A stretch of 64,000 nucleotides of DNA from assembly GCA_016342285.1 (NCBI GenBank), contig JAEINQ010000010.1:50289-114288 (forward strand), written 5' to 3'. The position numbers were made by a program, and so were the translations under genes. The stretch is from Desulfobacterales bacterium (GTDB lineage Bacteria > Desulfobacterota > Desulfobacteria > Desulfobacterales > JAEINQ01). A model generated the notes under the pieces. It was not told the DNA's origin. It saw only the letters and a program-made list of their open reading frames with translations, and did not search any database. This document shows, in pieces, positions 17,555-25,910 of the stretch. Each line of letters opens with the position of its first letter. The first letter of the stretch is position 1.

Positions 17555-18022
17555 TCATTCGTTCTCCTTCGTTCGAACCATGACAACCGTCGGCAGGCCC
17601 GCCGAATTGGGGGCGCACCTCTTGTGATCGACAAAACCAAAGGCCCGGTATAGGCTTCTGGCCGGACGCCCCTCTTCGACGGTCGAATCAAAGGTTTGAA
17701 CGCAAATATCCGCCCCGGCTTCGAATCGGGAAATGGCATGGGCCAGCAGCGCCTTTCCGAACCCTTGCCCCCGACAGTCTTTTCGGACGGCAAACCAGGC
17801 GATTTCCCTTGCCCAGGTAAGGATCACGATGCCGCCGCAGAGTCTGGATCCGGGTGTTTCCGGCGCCTCCCGAATGCAGAAAGCGCGCTCTTCTTCGATG
17901 GCCGAACGCAGCCCTTGATGAAAATCGGCATCTTCGACCATGGGGCCGAACAGGGCTTCGACTTCCCCTGCCAGTTCCAGCCAGCCTGGAAAATTCTCGC
18001 TTGTCGCAACAACCACGTCCAT
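17555..18022 (-). CDS. GNAT-family N-acetyltransferase
   Basis: Acetyl-CoA-dependent acetyltransferase of 155 residues. The pyrophosphate-binding motif A is VRKDCRGQGFGKALL (R/Q-x-x-G-x-G), preceded by the beta-4 strand IAWFAV. The C-terminal SLYRAFGFVDH segment is also typical. Substrate unknown. No clear Shine-Dalgarno site precedes the ATG at 18022, so the true start is uncertain. It overlaps by four bases a 15-codon frame leading into the following small gene. Confidence 0.8.
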   Translation of the reverse strand: MDVVVATSENFPGWLELAGEVEALFGPMVEDADFHQGLRSAIEEERAFCIREAPETPGSRLCGGIVILTWAREIAWFAVRKDCRGQGFGKALLAHAISRFEAGADICVQTFDSTVEEGRPARSLYRAFGFVDHKRCAPNSAGLPTVVMVRTKENE

Positions 18023-18368
18023 ATGACGAAACCGTTTTTCATGTTGAAGGGCAGCAACTGACGAGCGCCTGAAATTTGCCTGTAAAGCCCCCCGCTGTCA
18101 AGGGGGGCAACACGGCGGGTCGTTGCGGGCGAGGCAAACCCTGCCCGCAGCGACTGGGCCGTCCGGTATGCCCCGCTAAGTCCACGGATTCATAAGTACG
18201 ATACCGTATTATTTGAATCACCACAAAGCCGAAGGCGAAGACTGAAGCGCACGGGTGGTGAAGGACTGATTAGTAGGCACGGTAAGCAGCAATCTTTTCC
18301 GCCTGCGATGGTCTGCGTCCGTCTGCGGTTCATCAATGCGTTGTTGCCATCAGGGAGAACCGCAAGGA
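18023..18368. other. Intergenic region with GC-rich hairpins
   Basis: About 345 bp with two strong potential stems, GCCCCCC/GGGGGGC at about 18089-18110 and GCGGGC/GCCCGC at about 18126-18150. I recognise no RNA family. No gene called. Confidence 0.35.
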
Positions 18369-19436
18369 TCAGGGCAGAGGCGTGTCGGAGTAGGCGATGT
18401 CGGCGTCGGCGGCTTTGTGAGGCGCCATCACCTTTCCGGATTGGACATCGGCCACCCAGTTCGGATTGAGAAGCATGGACTTGCCGCTCAGGGCGATGTC
18501 GGCATGTTCCAGGGCATCCTGGGCGCTGGCCCGGTCATGGATTTTGCCGCAGATCATGAGCGGCAGGTCCGTGGCCTCCCGGGTGAGCTGGGCCATGGTC
18601 TTTTCGTTCGCGAACTGTTTTTCACTGAAATCGTAGGTGGAGACCGAAATGGCATCCAGGTTTTCTCCGGAAAAAAGCCGGACCAACGCCTGCCATTCTT
18701 CCGCGCTGCCAAAGTGGGGGACTTCCATGTCGGCAATGCCCCAGTTGGAAATGCGGGCGGTAAGGATGCGATCCTCCGGAACCAGATCCCGGACCGCCGA
18801 AATCACTTCATGGGCGAACCGGAACCGGTTTTCTAACGAACCGCCGTAGCCGTCCGTGCGCTGGTTGGAATAGGCCGATAGAAACTGGCTGGTGAGATAT
18901 CCGTGGGCAGCATGGACTTCGACCCCGTCGAACCCGGCCTCCATAGCGCCCATGGCGGTCTCGGCAAACCCCGAGATGACATGATCGATGTCGAACTGGC
19001 TCATCTCGTCGGGAACGGTATAAGGGGCACCGGTCAGGGGGTTGTTCTGTTTGGGGGCGACAGGGCTCGGGGCGATGACCCGGCCCGCCGGGTTGACCTC
19101 CGGCCATGCCATGCGGCCGCAATGGAACATCTGGCAGATGGAGACCGCCCCGGCCTCTCGAATGGCCTTGGTCACCGGCCGCCAGGCGTCGATTTGACGC
19201 TGGGTGGTCAGCCGCGCCTGCCTGGGGTAGCCTTGGGCGCTTTCGTAGTCGGTGACGATGGCTTCCGAGAAAACCACGGACGCTCCGTTTCTGGCCCGCG
19301 TGACGAGAAAATCGAGCACGTCGGGCCGGGGAACGCTGTCCCCCGGCGAGGAGATCCGGGTCATGGGGGCGACCCCCAGGCGGTTTTTCAGTTCATATCG
19401 GTTCAGTTTAAACGGGGAAAAAATATCCGTTGCCAT
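18369..19436 (-). CDS. NADH:flavin oxidoreductase, old yellow enzyme family
   Basis: FMN-dependent TIM-barrel oxidoreductase of 355 residues. The substrate-binding pair and flavin contacts lie in VHAAHGYLTSQF (His-x-x-His), followed by the family signature around SNQRTDGYGGSLENR. It lacks the C-terminal 4Fe-4S and NAD domains of 2,4-dienoyl-CoA reductase types, so it is a single-domain ene-reductase. Substrate unknown. The ATG at 19436 has a strong GGAGGTC site. It stands alone. Confidence 0.88.
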   Translation of the reverse strand: MATDIFSPFKLNRYELKNRLGVAPMTRISSPGDSVPRPDVLDFLVTRARNGASVVFSEAIVTDYESAQGYPRQARLTTQRQIDAWRPVTKAIREAGAVSICQMFHCGRMAWPEVNPAGRVIAPSPVAPKQNNPLTGAPYTVPDEMSQFDIDHVISGFAETAMGAMEAGFDGVEVHAAHGYLTSQFLSAYSNQRTDGYGGSLENRFRFAHEVISAVRDLVPEDRILTARISNWGIADMEVPHFGSAEEWQALVRLFSGENLDAISVSTYDFSEKQFANEKTMAQLTREATDLPLMICGKIHDRASAQDALEHADIALSGKSMLLNPNWVADVQSGKVMAPHKAADADIAYSDTPLP

Positions 19437-19473
19437 GGTTGACCTCCTTTGCTTTGTGACGGTTTCATCCACG

Positions 19474-19502
19474 GATTTCGCGGATTTTCGCAGATGGATA
19501 TC
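19474..19502. repeat. Periodic repeat, TCTGCG/CGCAGA family
   Basis: Imperfect units of the CACGGATTTCGCGGATTTTC type, roughly 9-10 bp period, upstream of the old yellow enzyme gene. Related elements occur near 44.2, 56.65, 61.4 and 63.3 kb. Confidence 0.5.
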
Positions 19503-19607
19503 CGTGGGACCAATTCCTCGCGGCTAATGGCGGGAAAAATTTATTAAATCGGAAGATAAGCATTGTGCCAGGGCCGGCAAGCAGGAGCCTTTCTGCGGGA
19601 CGAAGCC

Positions 19608-20174
19608 TTACTTGATACGGATGTCTTTGCCGCCGCAGTAGGGGCAGTGCAATGTTTCGGTAGCGGGCGATAGCCTATGGCCGCAACCGTTGCAGAAATA
19701 GGTGTCCTCGAAATCGGCCAAAGGGATGTTTTTTGGATTGTGTACACCGACCCTTTTGCCGGTGATCTCGGAAATTAGCGTTGCACAGCGAACCGCCCGA
19801 TTCGGACTGCTGGCATTTTTCCCACAACGAAGCGTTAAGAGGTCGACCCGTTGGCTGGGGTTCCGGGTCATCAGGAAAATGGTGTGGATGGGATCAATCT
19901 GGTCGTCTTCGTGTTCGGGTGCGGGCGGGTGGATGAGATCGATATAGTCGATGTTGCCAAATGGAATCGTAATTGTCGGCAGCACCTGCCACCATCTTTT
20001 TTCCTGAATTTCCAACTGGTTTTTCAATCCGGCGACGCGGATGGTGTGGCAGCAGGAAAAAAGGCTCAGGACCTGGACGAAAAGCGAGGTCTGTATGACC
20101 AGATCGCCGGCTCGAAGCTGGATTTTAGGGCTGATGATTCCCCACGATGTCGTTGTGTCGGCGGGCGCCATCAT
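19608..20174 (-). CDS. Hypothetical protein with C-terminal zinc ribbon
   Basis: Predicted 188-residue protein. The C-terminal 30 residues contain a treble-clef/zinc-ribbon pattern, CNGCGH followed by CPYCGG, so zinc binding is likely. The N-terminal region is mostly beta with two short hydrophobic stretches and may bind a small ligand; it is not a family I recognise. Start is uncertain: ATG codons at 20174 and 20171 follow a weak AGAGGA site. Confidence 0.6.
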   Translation of the reverse strand: MMAPADTTTSWGIISPKIQLRAGDLVIQTSLFVQVLSLFSCCHTIRVAGLKNQLEIQEKRWWQVLPTITIPFGNIDYIDLIHPPAPEHEDDQIDPIHTIFLMTRNPSQRVDLLTLRCGKNASSPNRAVRCATLISEITGKRVGVHNPKNIPLADFEDTYFCNGCGHRLSPATETLHCPYCGGKDIRIK

Positions 20175-20461
20175 TGAAATGATCCTCTTTTTGGGGCGGG
20201 TGTGCAGCACAGCTTCCCATTACAGGTTTCGAAATTGGAAACCTTTCGGGATTGCCGACCTTACCTCCTCTCCGGCGTCAGATCTCTATGCGCACATCAC
20301 GGTACATCGCGATGACGAAGGAAGAAGCGTAACTCGGGTATCGGGGTTTCTACGAAATCGTCATCGTTGAAATCTATCGCAAGCCGTCATATAAAAGATA
20401 CATCCTATTCAGTCTTGCGTATTTTCCATCCCTCGAAACCCAACCTCAGTTAGGAGGAGAC
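20175..20461. other. Divergent intergenic region upstream of the selenoprotein gene
   Basis: About 290 bp with no recognised operator or repeat. It ends in a very strong TAGGAGGAGAC ribosome-binding site for the selenoprotein GTG start. Confidence 0.4.
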
Positions 20462-21319
20462 GTGGAACAAACAACGAAAACCGTGGACGGCTTCAAGTTT
20501 CTGCCGCCCAAGTTGACCAAATGGATCAAATCGTTCATTCCGGAGACCTTCGAGGGAGACATCCCCTTTGCGACGTTAAAAATGCCGCTCAGCCAGGCGA
20601 AGGTCGCGGCGGTGACCACCGCCGGGGTCAGTCTCAAGACCGATGTGCCTTTTGACATGGCGCGGGAGAAGACAGAGCCCCTCTACGGCGATCCGACCTT
20701 TCGGGCCATCCCCAAAAGGACGACCGGTGCGGATGTGAACGTGAACCACCTGCATATCAAGACCAGCTACATCAACGACGACATCAACGTCATGCTGCCC
20801 ATCGGCCTTCTGGATGAACTGGCCGAAGAAGGGATCATCGGCGGCTCGGCCCCCACCGCCTATTCCTTTTACGGTTACCAATGGAGCAACGATTTCCTGG
20901 ACCAGGCCATCGCCCCCATGACCGAACAAATGCTGGCAGAGGGGGTGGACGCCGTCATTCTCACCCCTGCCTGACCGTTTTGTTGCCGGTCCGTTGGACT
21001 GGCCGCCCGCCATATGGAAGAACGAGGGCTTTCCACCGTGGTTTTGACCCCGACCTGGGAATTCCATAACGACGTGGGGATTCCCCGTTCAGCCGCCATC
21101 GAATACCCTTACGGCCGGCCCCTGGGGCAGGTGAACGACCGGGCGGGGCAGCGGCAGGTGATCCTCGGCGCCCTGGCCATGCTCGAAGAGACAAAAACGC
21201 CCGGAGAGGTCCGGCACCTGCCTTTTACCTGGCCCGAGGACCCGCGAAAGACCGACTGGCATCCGCCGGAGATCAGCCCCATCATCAAGATGAACCTGGA
21301 CAAGATCAAGTCCGCATAA
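20462..21319 (+). CDS. Selenoprotein B-family reductase (glycine/sarcosine/betaine/D-proline reductase type), TGA read as selenocysteine
   Basis: Reading through an in-frame TGA at 20972-20974 gives a 285-residue protein; both halves are in one frame and show coding character. The TGA lies in ILTPA-U-PFCC, the position of the catalytic selenocysteine of the GrdB/PrdB-type family, followed by a cysteine three residues on (U-x-x-C). An 8-bp hairpin at the right distance follows. The expected chemistry is reductive cleavage of a C-N or related bond using a selenol/thiol pair. The usual pyruvoyl subunit partner is not adjacent. The start is GTG. A perfect terminator lies 95 bp after the stop. Confidence 0.85.
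20985..21003 (+). promoter_or_regulatory. Candidate bacterial SECIS element
   Basis: GCCGGTCC, loop GTT, GGACTGGC: eight paired positions with one G-U. The stem begins 10 nt after the TGA and the loop 18 nt after it, with G first in the loop, as expected for SelB-recognised bacterial SECIS hairpins. Confidence 0.75.
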
Positions 21320-21413
21320 TAATCCTCGCGGAGCGCTCCTTCCCTGGTGGAGAGACTCGCAAAAAGTGACCATTCCAGGATTGCGCCAAATACGGGGGCG
21401 ATGATTATGATTT

Positions 21414-21452
21414 AAACGGCGGATTTCCTTCCTTGAAGGAAATCCGCCGTTT
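21414..21452 (+). terminator. Rho-independent terminator after the selenoprotein gene
   Basis: Perfect 18-bp stem (21414-21431 with 21435-21452), CTT loop, GC-rich base and a run of U. It has A-runs on the other strand too, so it may also act on the convergent mazF-like transcript. Confidence 0.93.
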
Positions 21453-21465
21453 TTCAGGACCCCGT

Positions 21466-21542
21466 CTAAAGCGCTAAGACAAAGAGGGTCGCCTGGCGAA
21501 CCTGTTTGAGTTTTTCGTCGGAAAGGGTTGTGATCAGGGGGC
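21466..21542 (-). pseudogene. MazF C-terminal remnant 1
   Basis: Reads GPLITTLSDEKLKQVRQATL and then FVLAL-stop on the minus strand, directly after the stop of the intact MazF-like gene and in sequence typical of a MazF/PemK C terminus. It is debris of a second toxin, similar in DNA to the remnant near 22.25 kb. Confidence 0.7.
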
Positions 21543-21881
21543 CTATCTTATCTCGAGTATTGTCGTGACTGCCTGGCAGATCTCGTCAAGTTCTTTCGGA
21601 GATAGTGACTCGATCTTCTTCTTGAGCCTGTGTTTTGAAACGGCTCGAATCTGATCGACGACGGCTACGGCAGAGCCCCCCTGACAACTAACCGGGACTG
21701 TAATTGGAGGGTGTGATTTCGCAGCGGTGGAGAGAGGGACCACAACAACAGTACGACGAAGTCGGTTTATGGCGTTGTGTGTAAGTACGACACAGGGACG
21801 CGTTTTTTTTATCTCGGAACCCTGAGTTGGATCCAGACTCACCAACCAAATATCTCCCCGCATGATAGTGGGCTCGGTCAT
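21543..21881 (-). CDS. PemK/MazF-family toxin
   Basis: Type II toxin of 112 residues, expected to be a sequence-specific endoribonuclease. It has the N-terminal RGDIWLVSLDPTQGSEIKK signature with RPCVVL, the conserved VVPLST strand and the DQIRAVSKHRL segment, so the MazF fold is complete. It starts four bases inside the 3' end of the antitoxin gene (ATGA overlap), giving coupled translation. MazF debris lies on both sides of the pair. Confidence 0.9.
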   Translation of the reverse strand: MTEPTIMRGDIWLVSLDPTQGSEIKKTRPCVVLTHNAINRLRRTVVVVPLSTAAKSHPPITVPVSCQGGSAVAVVDQIRAVSKHRLKKKIESLSPKELDEICQAVTTILEIR

Positions 21882-22096
21882 TCCTCGATTCCGTCCTCAA
21901 ATGCTTGCCACACGTCGATCTCTTGTTCCAAGGCTTTGTCACGATTGGCTGCTCGGCACGCAGCTGCCAGCGAGTTGTCTCGTTCTGATAATTCTTGTTC
22001 CAACAACCGTGTAACGAGACGAGATCGCTGACGGGCTGGTACGGCTGCTTGGAATCGATGAGCCACTTCGTCAGGTATGGATAATGTAATTCGCAT
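21878..22096 (-). CDS. Ribbon-helix-helix antitoxin (MazE/CopG-like)
   Basis: Antitoxin of 72 residues. The N-terminal MRITLSIPDEVAHRF strand plus helix is a ribbon-helix-helix DNA-binding domain; the acidic C terminus ending FEDGIEE should bind the toxin. It overlaps the toxin gene by four bases. No Shine-Dalgarno site is apparent. A perfect palindrome covers the start codon, which suggests autorepression and possibly near-leaderless translation. Confidence 0.85.
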   Translation of the reverse strand: MRITLSIPDEVAHRFQAAVPARQRSRLVTRLLEQELSERDNSLAAACRAANRDKALEQEIDVWQAFEDGIEE

Positions 22097-22110
22097 AATG
22101 CTACATTATG
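22094..22110. promoter_or_regulatory. Palindromic operator at the antitoxin start
   Basis: CATAATG-CTA-CATTATG, a perfect 7-bp inverted repeat overlapping the ATG of the ribbon-helix-helix antitoxin, well placed for autoregulation. Confidence 0.65.
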
Positions 22111-22179
22111 TTTTATGACTTATGATGTCAAGTGGCTTTTTGGCGTTACAACGCTGAATGTATGATTCATCAAGCTTTG

Positions 22180-22210
22180 AACAGGGATAGGCAGGATCAG
22201 CAGGGTTTTT
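22180..22210. repeat. Periodic repeat, ACAGGAT family
   Basis: Units ACAGGGATAGGCAGGATCAG followed by CAGGG, one of a dispersed family with about 9-bp period also seen near 16.95, 23.28, 24.03, 29.03, 34.3-34.5, 55.77 and 60.58 kb. Confidence 0.7.
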
Positions 22211-22232
22211 CAATCTCGAAAGCGAAAACAAG

Positions 22233-22345
22233 TTATTTGAGTTTTTCGTCGGAAAGGGTCGTAATCAGGGGGCCGATCTCTCCTTTTGAGACGGTTTGGA
22301 TGTGATCAGTTGCAACCGTCTTGTTAGCTCGTTTCCATCCATAAA
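22233..22345 (-). pseudogene. MazF C-terminal remnant 2
   Basis: Minus-strand frame reads KTVATDHIQTVSKGEIGPLI then TTLSDEKLK-stop, matching the end of a MazF-type toxin. The last 40 bp repeat remnant 1, so the intact mazEF pair sits between two related toxin tails. Confidence 0.65.
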
Positions 22346-22535
22346 TGGCCTTTTTGCCCAACCCGCCAGAGGCGGACAAGTCTCGGCGTCAATCGGCGCC
22401 ATCGCTTGTGCGGCGTAGCACACCACGCCTCCGCGCAATGGCTTGATTTCCTTGACCTTGGACAAAAATTCACATTTATGAATTGGAAACATCTATGGGT
22501 GCCCACCCACTCAAAAACCGATTCGTGGACGGGCA

Positions 22536-22901
22536 CTATCTCCCCCAATATGAAACCCCTAATTCTTTTGCAGCCTCATGAAGCCGACGATCAAGAGTCC
22601 AGAATACAACATTGCCAAGAATTGCGGAAGATAGTAGGTGAACATCTACATATCCAAGACCACGTCCCATTAATGAATTGTTATCAATGAAAGCCAAAAT
22701 TTCTATTGGCTCAACAATAGGTGTAGCGGGAAGCGCTTGGAGAAGCATTAAAATTTCAGTGCGATTACCTAAGTTTCCGCAGGCCAATTCTCCGATAATA
22801 AATGGGTGGCATGCAACAAAGCCAATGTTCAATTGTTCAATGAGTTCAGCATTAGATTCTTTTAAATGATTGATCCAAACGTTGGTATCGACAAGAATCA
22901 T
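22536..22901 (-). CDS. vapC: PIN-domain toxin VapC
   Basis: Ribonuclease toxin of 121 residues. The N-terminal MILVDTNVWINHL carries the first PIN aspartate (D5), E is present in IIGELACG, and the later acidic residues lie in GYVDVHLL and TLDRRL. All expected metal-binding positions are there. The start is one base from the antitoxin stop, so the two are coupled. I use the ATG at 22901 because the PIN domain begins there. Confidence 0.9.
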   Translation of the reverse strand: MILVDTNVWINHLKESNAELIEQLNIGFVACHPFIIGELACGNLGNRTEILMLLQALPATPIVEPIEILAFIDNNSLMGRGLGYVDVHLLSSAILGNVVFWTLDRRLHEAAKELGVSYWGR

Positions 22902-22902
22902 T

Positions 22903-23097
22903 TCATAACTCCGGTCTTCGCCGCTTTGGCACCTGAATATTTTTTTCGCTTCCACCAAGTTGAGCCAAACGTCTAGCGCTCTCCAAACTGATCAGGGTTT
23001 CAAGCCCTTTACGGACGAGCGCTGTTTTTTCTTTGATTCCCGTAATCTTTGCTGCCCTCTCAACAAGATCATCTTCAATGTTTAACGTTGTTCTCAT
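22903..23097 (-). CDS. vapB: VapB-family antitoxin
   Basis: Antitoxin of 64 residues. MRTTLNIEDDLVERAAKITG is a ribbon-helix-helix domain of the type found upstream of PIN toxins; the basic, proline-containing C terminus (VPKRRRPEL) should engage VapC. AGGAGG precedes the ATG. It lies directly upstream of vapC, under a palindromic operator. Confidence 0.88.
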   Translation of the reverse strand: MRTTLNIEDDLVERAAKITGIKEKTALVRKGLETLISLESARRLAQLGGSEKNIQVPKRRRPEL

Positions 23098-23126
23098 ATA
23101 AGGCCTCCTGACATAGCATGCATTAT

Positions 23127-23148
23127 TTATGCATACTAGTGTGCATAA
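23127..23148. promoter_or_regulatory. vapBC operator palindrome
   Basis: TTATGCA and TGCATAA arms flank the near-palindromic centre TACTAGTG, 30-50 bp upstream of vapB, as expected for autorepression by the VapBC complex. The surrounding 60 bp is very AT-rich and likely contains the promoter. Confidence 0.7.
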
Positions 23149-23271
23149 TCTGTATGTATTTTGCAAGGATTTTTTCAGGAAAGTTACCCTGAAGCGTCGG
23201 GCTGCCTCCTTACACCTCCTTTCCGACAAAAACCGGTTGACCCGTCTACGGCTTCACGGTTTAATTGGTTT

Positions 23272-23310
23272 CCATCCATAAAGGGATAAACAGGACGTCA
23301 GGATAGAATT
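23272..23310. repeat. Periodic repeat, ACAGGAT family, with ATTCGACAATCCG tail
   Basis: AAAGGGATAAACAGGACGTC then AGGATAGAATTCGACAATCC. A related tail (ATTCGACAATCCGATCATTC) occurs near 24.05 kb on the far side of the SRPBCC gene, so the two elements bracket that gene. Confidence 0.6.
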
Positions 23311-23365
23311 CGACAATCCGTCAATTCGATAATTGTCTTAACAATCCCATTGGAATCGAGGATCG

Positions 23366-23851
23366 ATGAACGAGACATTCACGGCAAAACGGGCGGTCTG
23401 GAAATACACCCAGACCATCGAGGCGGGACCATCGGACGTCTTTCCCCTGCTCTGTCCGGTGCGAGAAGCCGAATGGCTCGACGGCTGGCGGTACAAGATG
23501 ATCTATTCACAATCGGGTGTGGCCGAAGCGGGATGTGTTTTTACCACGCCGGGGCAGGGAGAAGCGGACACGGTCTGGGTGATCTCCCGGCACGATCAAG
23601 AGAAACTTCGGGTGGAGTTCGCCCGGTTCACCCCGGAAAACCGGGTCTGCACCCTGGGCATCCAGGTCGAGGACGCCGGCCCGAAGCGATCCTTTGTGCA
23701 CATTGCCTACGTCTACACCGGGATCTCCGATGCGGGAAACCGATTCATCGACGGATTCACCGAAGAGCGCTTCCTTTCGGCAGTCCGGTTTTGGGAAGAT
23801 GCCATGAACCATTTCCTGAAGACCGGGGAAAAGCTGGCTCGGGAAACATGA
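23366..23851 (+). CDS. SRPBCC (START/Bet v1-like) protein
   Basis: Predicted 161-residue hydrophobic-ligand-binding protein of the polyketide-cyclase/SRPBCC type. The N-terminal strand TQTIEAGPSDVFPLLCPVRE, a WLDGWRYK loop and a long C-terminal amphipathic helix are typical. There are no catalytic residues by which to name a reaction. GAGGATCG precedes the ATG. It is flanked by two similar short repeats and followed by a MerR regulator, but co-regulation is only a guess. Confidence 0.7.
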   Translation: MNETFTAKRAVWKYTQTIEAGPSDVFPLLCPVREAEWLDGWRYKMIYSQSGVAEAGCVFTTPGQGEADTVWVISRHDQEKLRVEFARFTPENRVCTLGIQVEDAGPKRSFVHIAYVYTGISDAGNRFIDGFTEERFLSAVRFWEDAMNHFLKTGEKLARET

Positions 23852-24162
23852 CAACCCAGAAAAGGCCTATATTTTGAATTGTTAAGAAGCATTCACAGCC
23901 GAACGGGGTTCTGTCCGGGTAACGGGCCCTAAGCGTCTCAGACAGTTCCGAGCCGCGAGCCGGCACCCTCCTGACCCTGTCCGGAACAGTTTGCCCTTAT
24001 GAAACAGCGAAGAGCCAAAAAGGATTTGCGTGCCAGGATAGACGGGATCTTATTCGACAATCCGATCATTCGGTAATTCAAGCCCCACATCTATCCATGA
24101 CGTATCCTGGCGGAAGAAAGCCGCCGCATAATTCCGATAGTATCACCAACGGGGCAAAGCGG
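23852..24162. other. Intergenic region between SRPBCC and MerR genes
   Basis: About 310 bp containing the second AGGATAGACGGGAT/ATTCGACAATCCG repeat at about 24032-24075. No terminator or operator recognised. Confidence 0.4.
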
Positions 24163-24693
24163 ATGTACAAAATCACCGAGTTGGGCAGGCAGTTCGGACT
24201 GAGCCGAACCGCCCTGCTCTATTACGACCGAATCGGCCTGCTGAAGCCTTCGGGACGCACCGACAGCGGATACCGGATTTACATGGAATCCGACCGGGAC
24301 CGGCTGGAAACGATTTGTGCCTACCGCCAGGCGGGACTGACCCTGGAGGAGATCCGGAACATTCTCGATTCGGATACCGATCCGGACACCGAAGTGCTCA
24401 AACAGCGCCTTTCGGCCCTCGGCCAGCAGATCCGCAACCTTCAGGGCCAGCAGCGGGTGCTGGCCGGAATGCTGCGCTCGGTCTCGGCCGGCTTTTCCCC
24501 GGCCGGTGTGGACAAGGAGACCTGGGTCGCCATCCTCCAGGCCGCAGGGATGGACGATGCGGCCATGGGCCGTTGGCACCGGGCGTTTGAACTCCGGGCA
24601 CCGGACGGCCACCACGCGTTTCTGCTCTCCCTGGGAATCAGCGAAACCGAGGCCTTGTACATCCGAACACTTTCCCTGTCCCCTGAAAAATGA
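24163..24693 (+). CDS. MerR-family transcriptional regulator
   Basis: DNA-binding activator/repressor of 176 residues. The N-terminal winged helix is typical: YKITELGRQFGLSRTALLYY, then DRIGLLKPSGR with SGYRIY, followed by a dimerisation coiled coil to about residue 100. There are no cysteines in the metal-binding loop positions, so it senses something other than a thiophilic metal. The ATG at 24163 starts exactly at the conserved domain; the frame is open further upstream without family features. Target genes are unknown. Confidence 0.87.
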   Translation: MYKITELGRQFGLSRTALLYYDRIGLLKPSGRTDSGYRIYMESDRDRLETICAYRQAGLTLEEIRNILDSDTDPDTEVLKQRLSALGQQIRNLQGQQRVLAGMLRSVSAGFSPAGVDKETWVAILQAAGMDDAAMGRWHRAFELRAPDGHHAFLLSLGISETEALYIRTLSLSPEK

Positions 24694-24964
24694 TTCAAAA
24701 CCGGAAGTTCATGGTCTTTCTGGCCGAGGTCAAAAAACCGTGTCCATGCCCACCGAGATGAAATCGTCCGGATGATCGACACGGCCCCGAAGAACTTGGG
24801 TTTCTCCAGCCAATGGGCGGGCCGGGAGGGGGTGGAAAAATAGCGGATCACTTCGAAATTCTCTTGCCATTGCCGCTCTGTCGGATGATATACAGACGCT
24901 TGCTGTTTCAGTAACCATGCTGAATTCGTGCCGAGGTTGTCTCCTTTCATTGCAGAGCGGGCCT

Positions 24965-25876
24965 ATGATCATCGATATCCACTGTCATCTGGGAGACATT
25001 CTCTACCCCGGCGGAGGACGGCTCATTTGGGAGAAGGGGGTTCGGAAGCCGCGCGGCATGGACCTGATCGGCGTCTCGGAGCGAAGCCTTCACAGCAACA
25101 TGGGAGGACTCGCCCCGTTGCTGGACCGGCTGTTCATGGATCGCGTGACCCGGGCCGAGCGGGCCAGAAACGCCACCGCCACTCTGGAAAATCTGCGTGC
25201 CGCCATGGCCGCTGCCGGCGTCACCCGGGCTGTGGCCATGCCGATCCCCCCCCACGTGACCTTTGACGACCTGGCCCGGGCCGCGGACATCGATGAAGCC
25301 ATCCTCCCTTTTACCGGCGTGGATTTCACCCGACCCCGCGACCTGACCGCGGAACTGGAAGATCATGTGGCTCGCGGCGCCCGGGGTCTCAAGCTTCACC
25401 CCATCATCCAACAACGGCCCCTGGACGGCCCGGACATGATGGCCGCCGTGGAGACGTTTGCGCCTCACGGGCTCCCCGTGCTCTTTCACTGCGGGGTCTC
25501 TTCGTACTACCTGGGAGAAGAAAAAACCAGTCGACAGGACCCGGATCTGGGGCAAATCGAGGGCGCGGTGTGCCTGGCGTCGGCGTTTCCCGGCGTTTCC
25601 TTCATCGCCGGACACGCGGGGCTCTTTGAAGTCAACCGGGTCATGGACACCCTGGGACCTTTGGCAAATATGTCGGTGGACATCAGCTTCCAGTCACCGA
25701 CAACGATCCGGAAATTGATCCGGGTTTTCGGACCCGAGCGGGTTCTTTTTGCTTCGGACTGGCCCTACGGCAACCACCTGCCGGCTGTTCGGGCAGTACA
25801 AAAAGCCTGCGGGGGCGATCGGGGCCTGGAACGGATGATCTTTTGCGAAAACGCCGCAAGGCTGCTCAAACTTTGA
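24965..25876 (+). CDS. Amidohydrolase-family protein (TIM-barrel, amidohydrolase 2 type)
   Basis: Metal-dependent hydrolase or decarboxylase of 303 residues. IDIHCHLGD near the N terminus gives the HxH metal motif (H6, H8). GLKLHPI, FHCGVSS, IAGHAG and ASDWPYG follow in the usual order, the last supplying the conserved Asp. The family includes aminocarboxymuconate-semialdehyde decarboxylase-like enzymes; substrate unknown. The ATG at 24965 begins the barrel; the frame extends 16 codons further upstream without support. Confidence 0.85.
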   Translation: MIIDIHCHLGDILYPGGGRLIWEKGVRKPRGMDLIGVSERSLHSNMGGLAPLLDRLFMDRVTRAERARNATATLENLRAAMAAAGVTRAVAMPIPPHVTFDDLARAADIDEAILPFTGVDFTRPRDLTAELEDHVARGARGLKLHPIIQQRPLDGPDMMAAVETFAPHGLPVLFHCGVSSYYLGEEKTSRQDPDLGQIEGAVCLASAFPGVSFIAGHAGLFEVNRVMDTLGPLANMSVDISFQSPTTIRKLIRVFGPERVLFASDWPYGNHLPAVRAVQKACGGDRGLERMIFCENAARLLKL

Positions 25877-25910
25877 CAGGCCTGTAAAAAGACGAAAGCC
25901 GTCCTTTTTC

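Noticed and set aside
18039..18224. Small minus-strand frame in the GC-rich hairpin region
   Set aside because: It lies over GC-rich stems, has no ribosome-binding site and no similarity to known small proteins.
24441..24950. Minus-strand frame between the MerR and amidohydrolase genes
   Set aside because: The part outside MerR (about 24700-24950) has somewhat protein-like composition, but the frame runs deep into MerR antisense and has no ribosome-binding site or recognisable domain.
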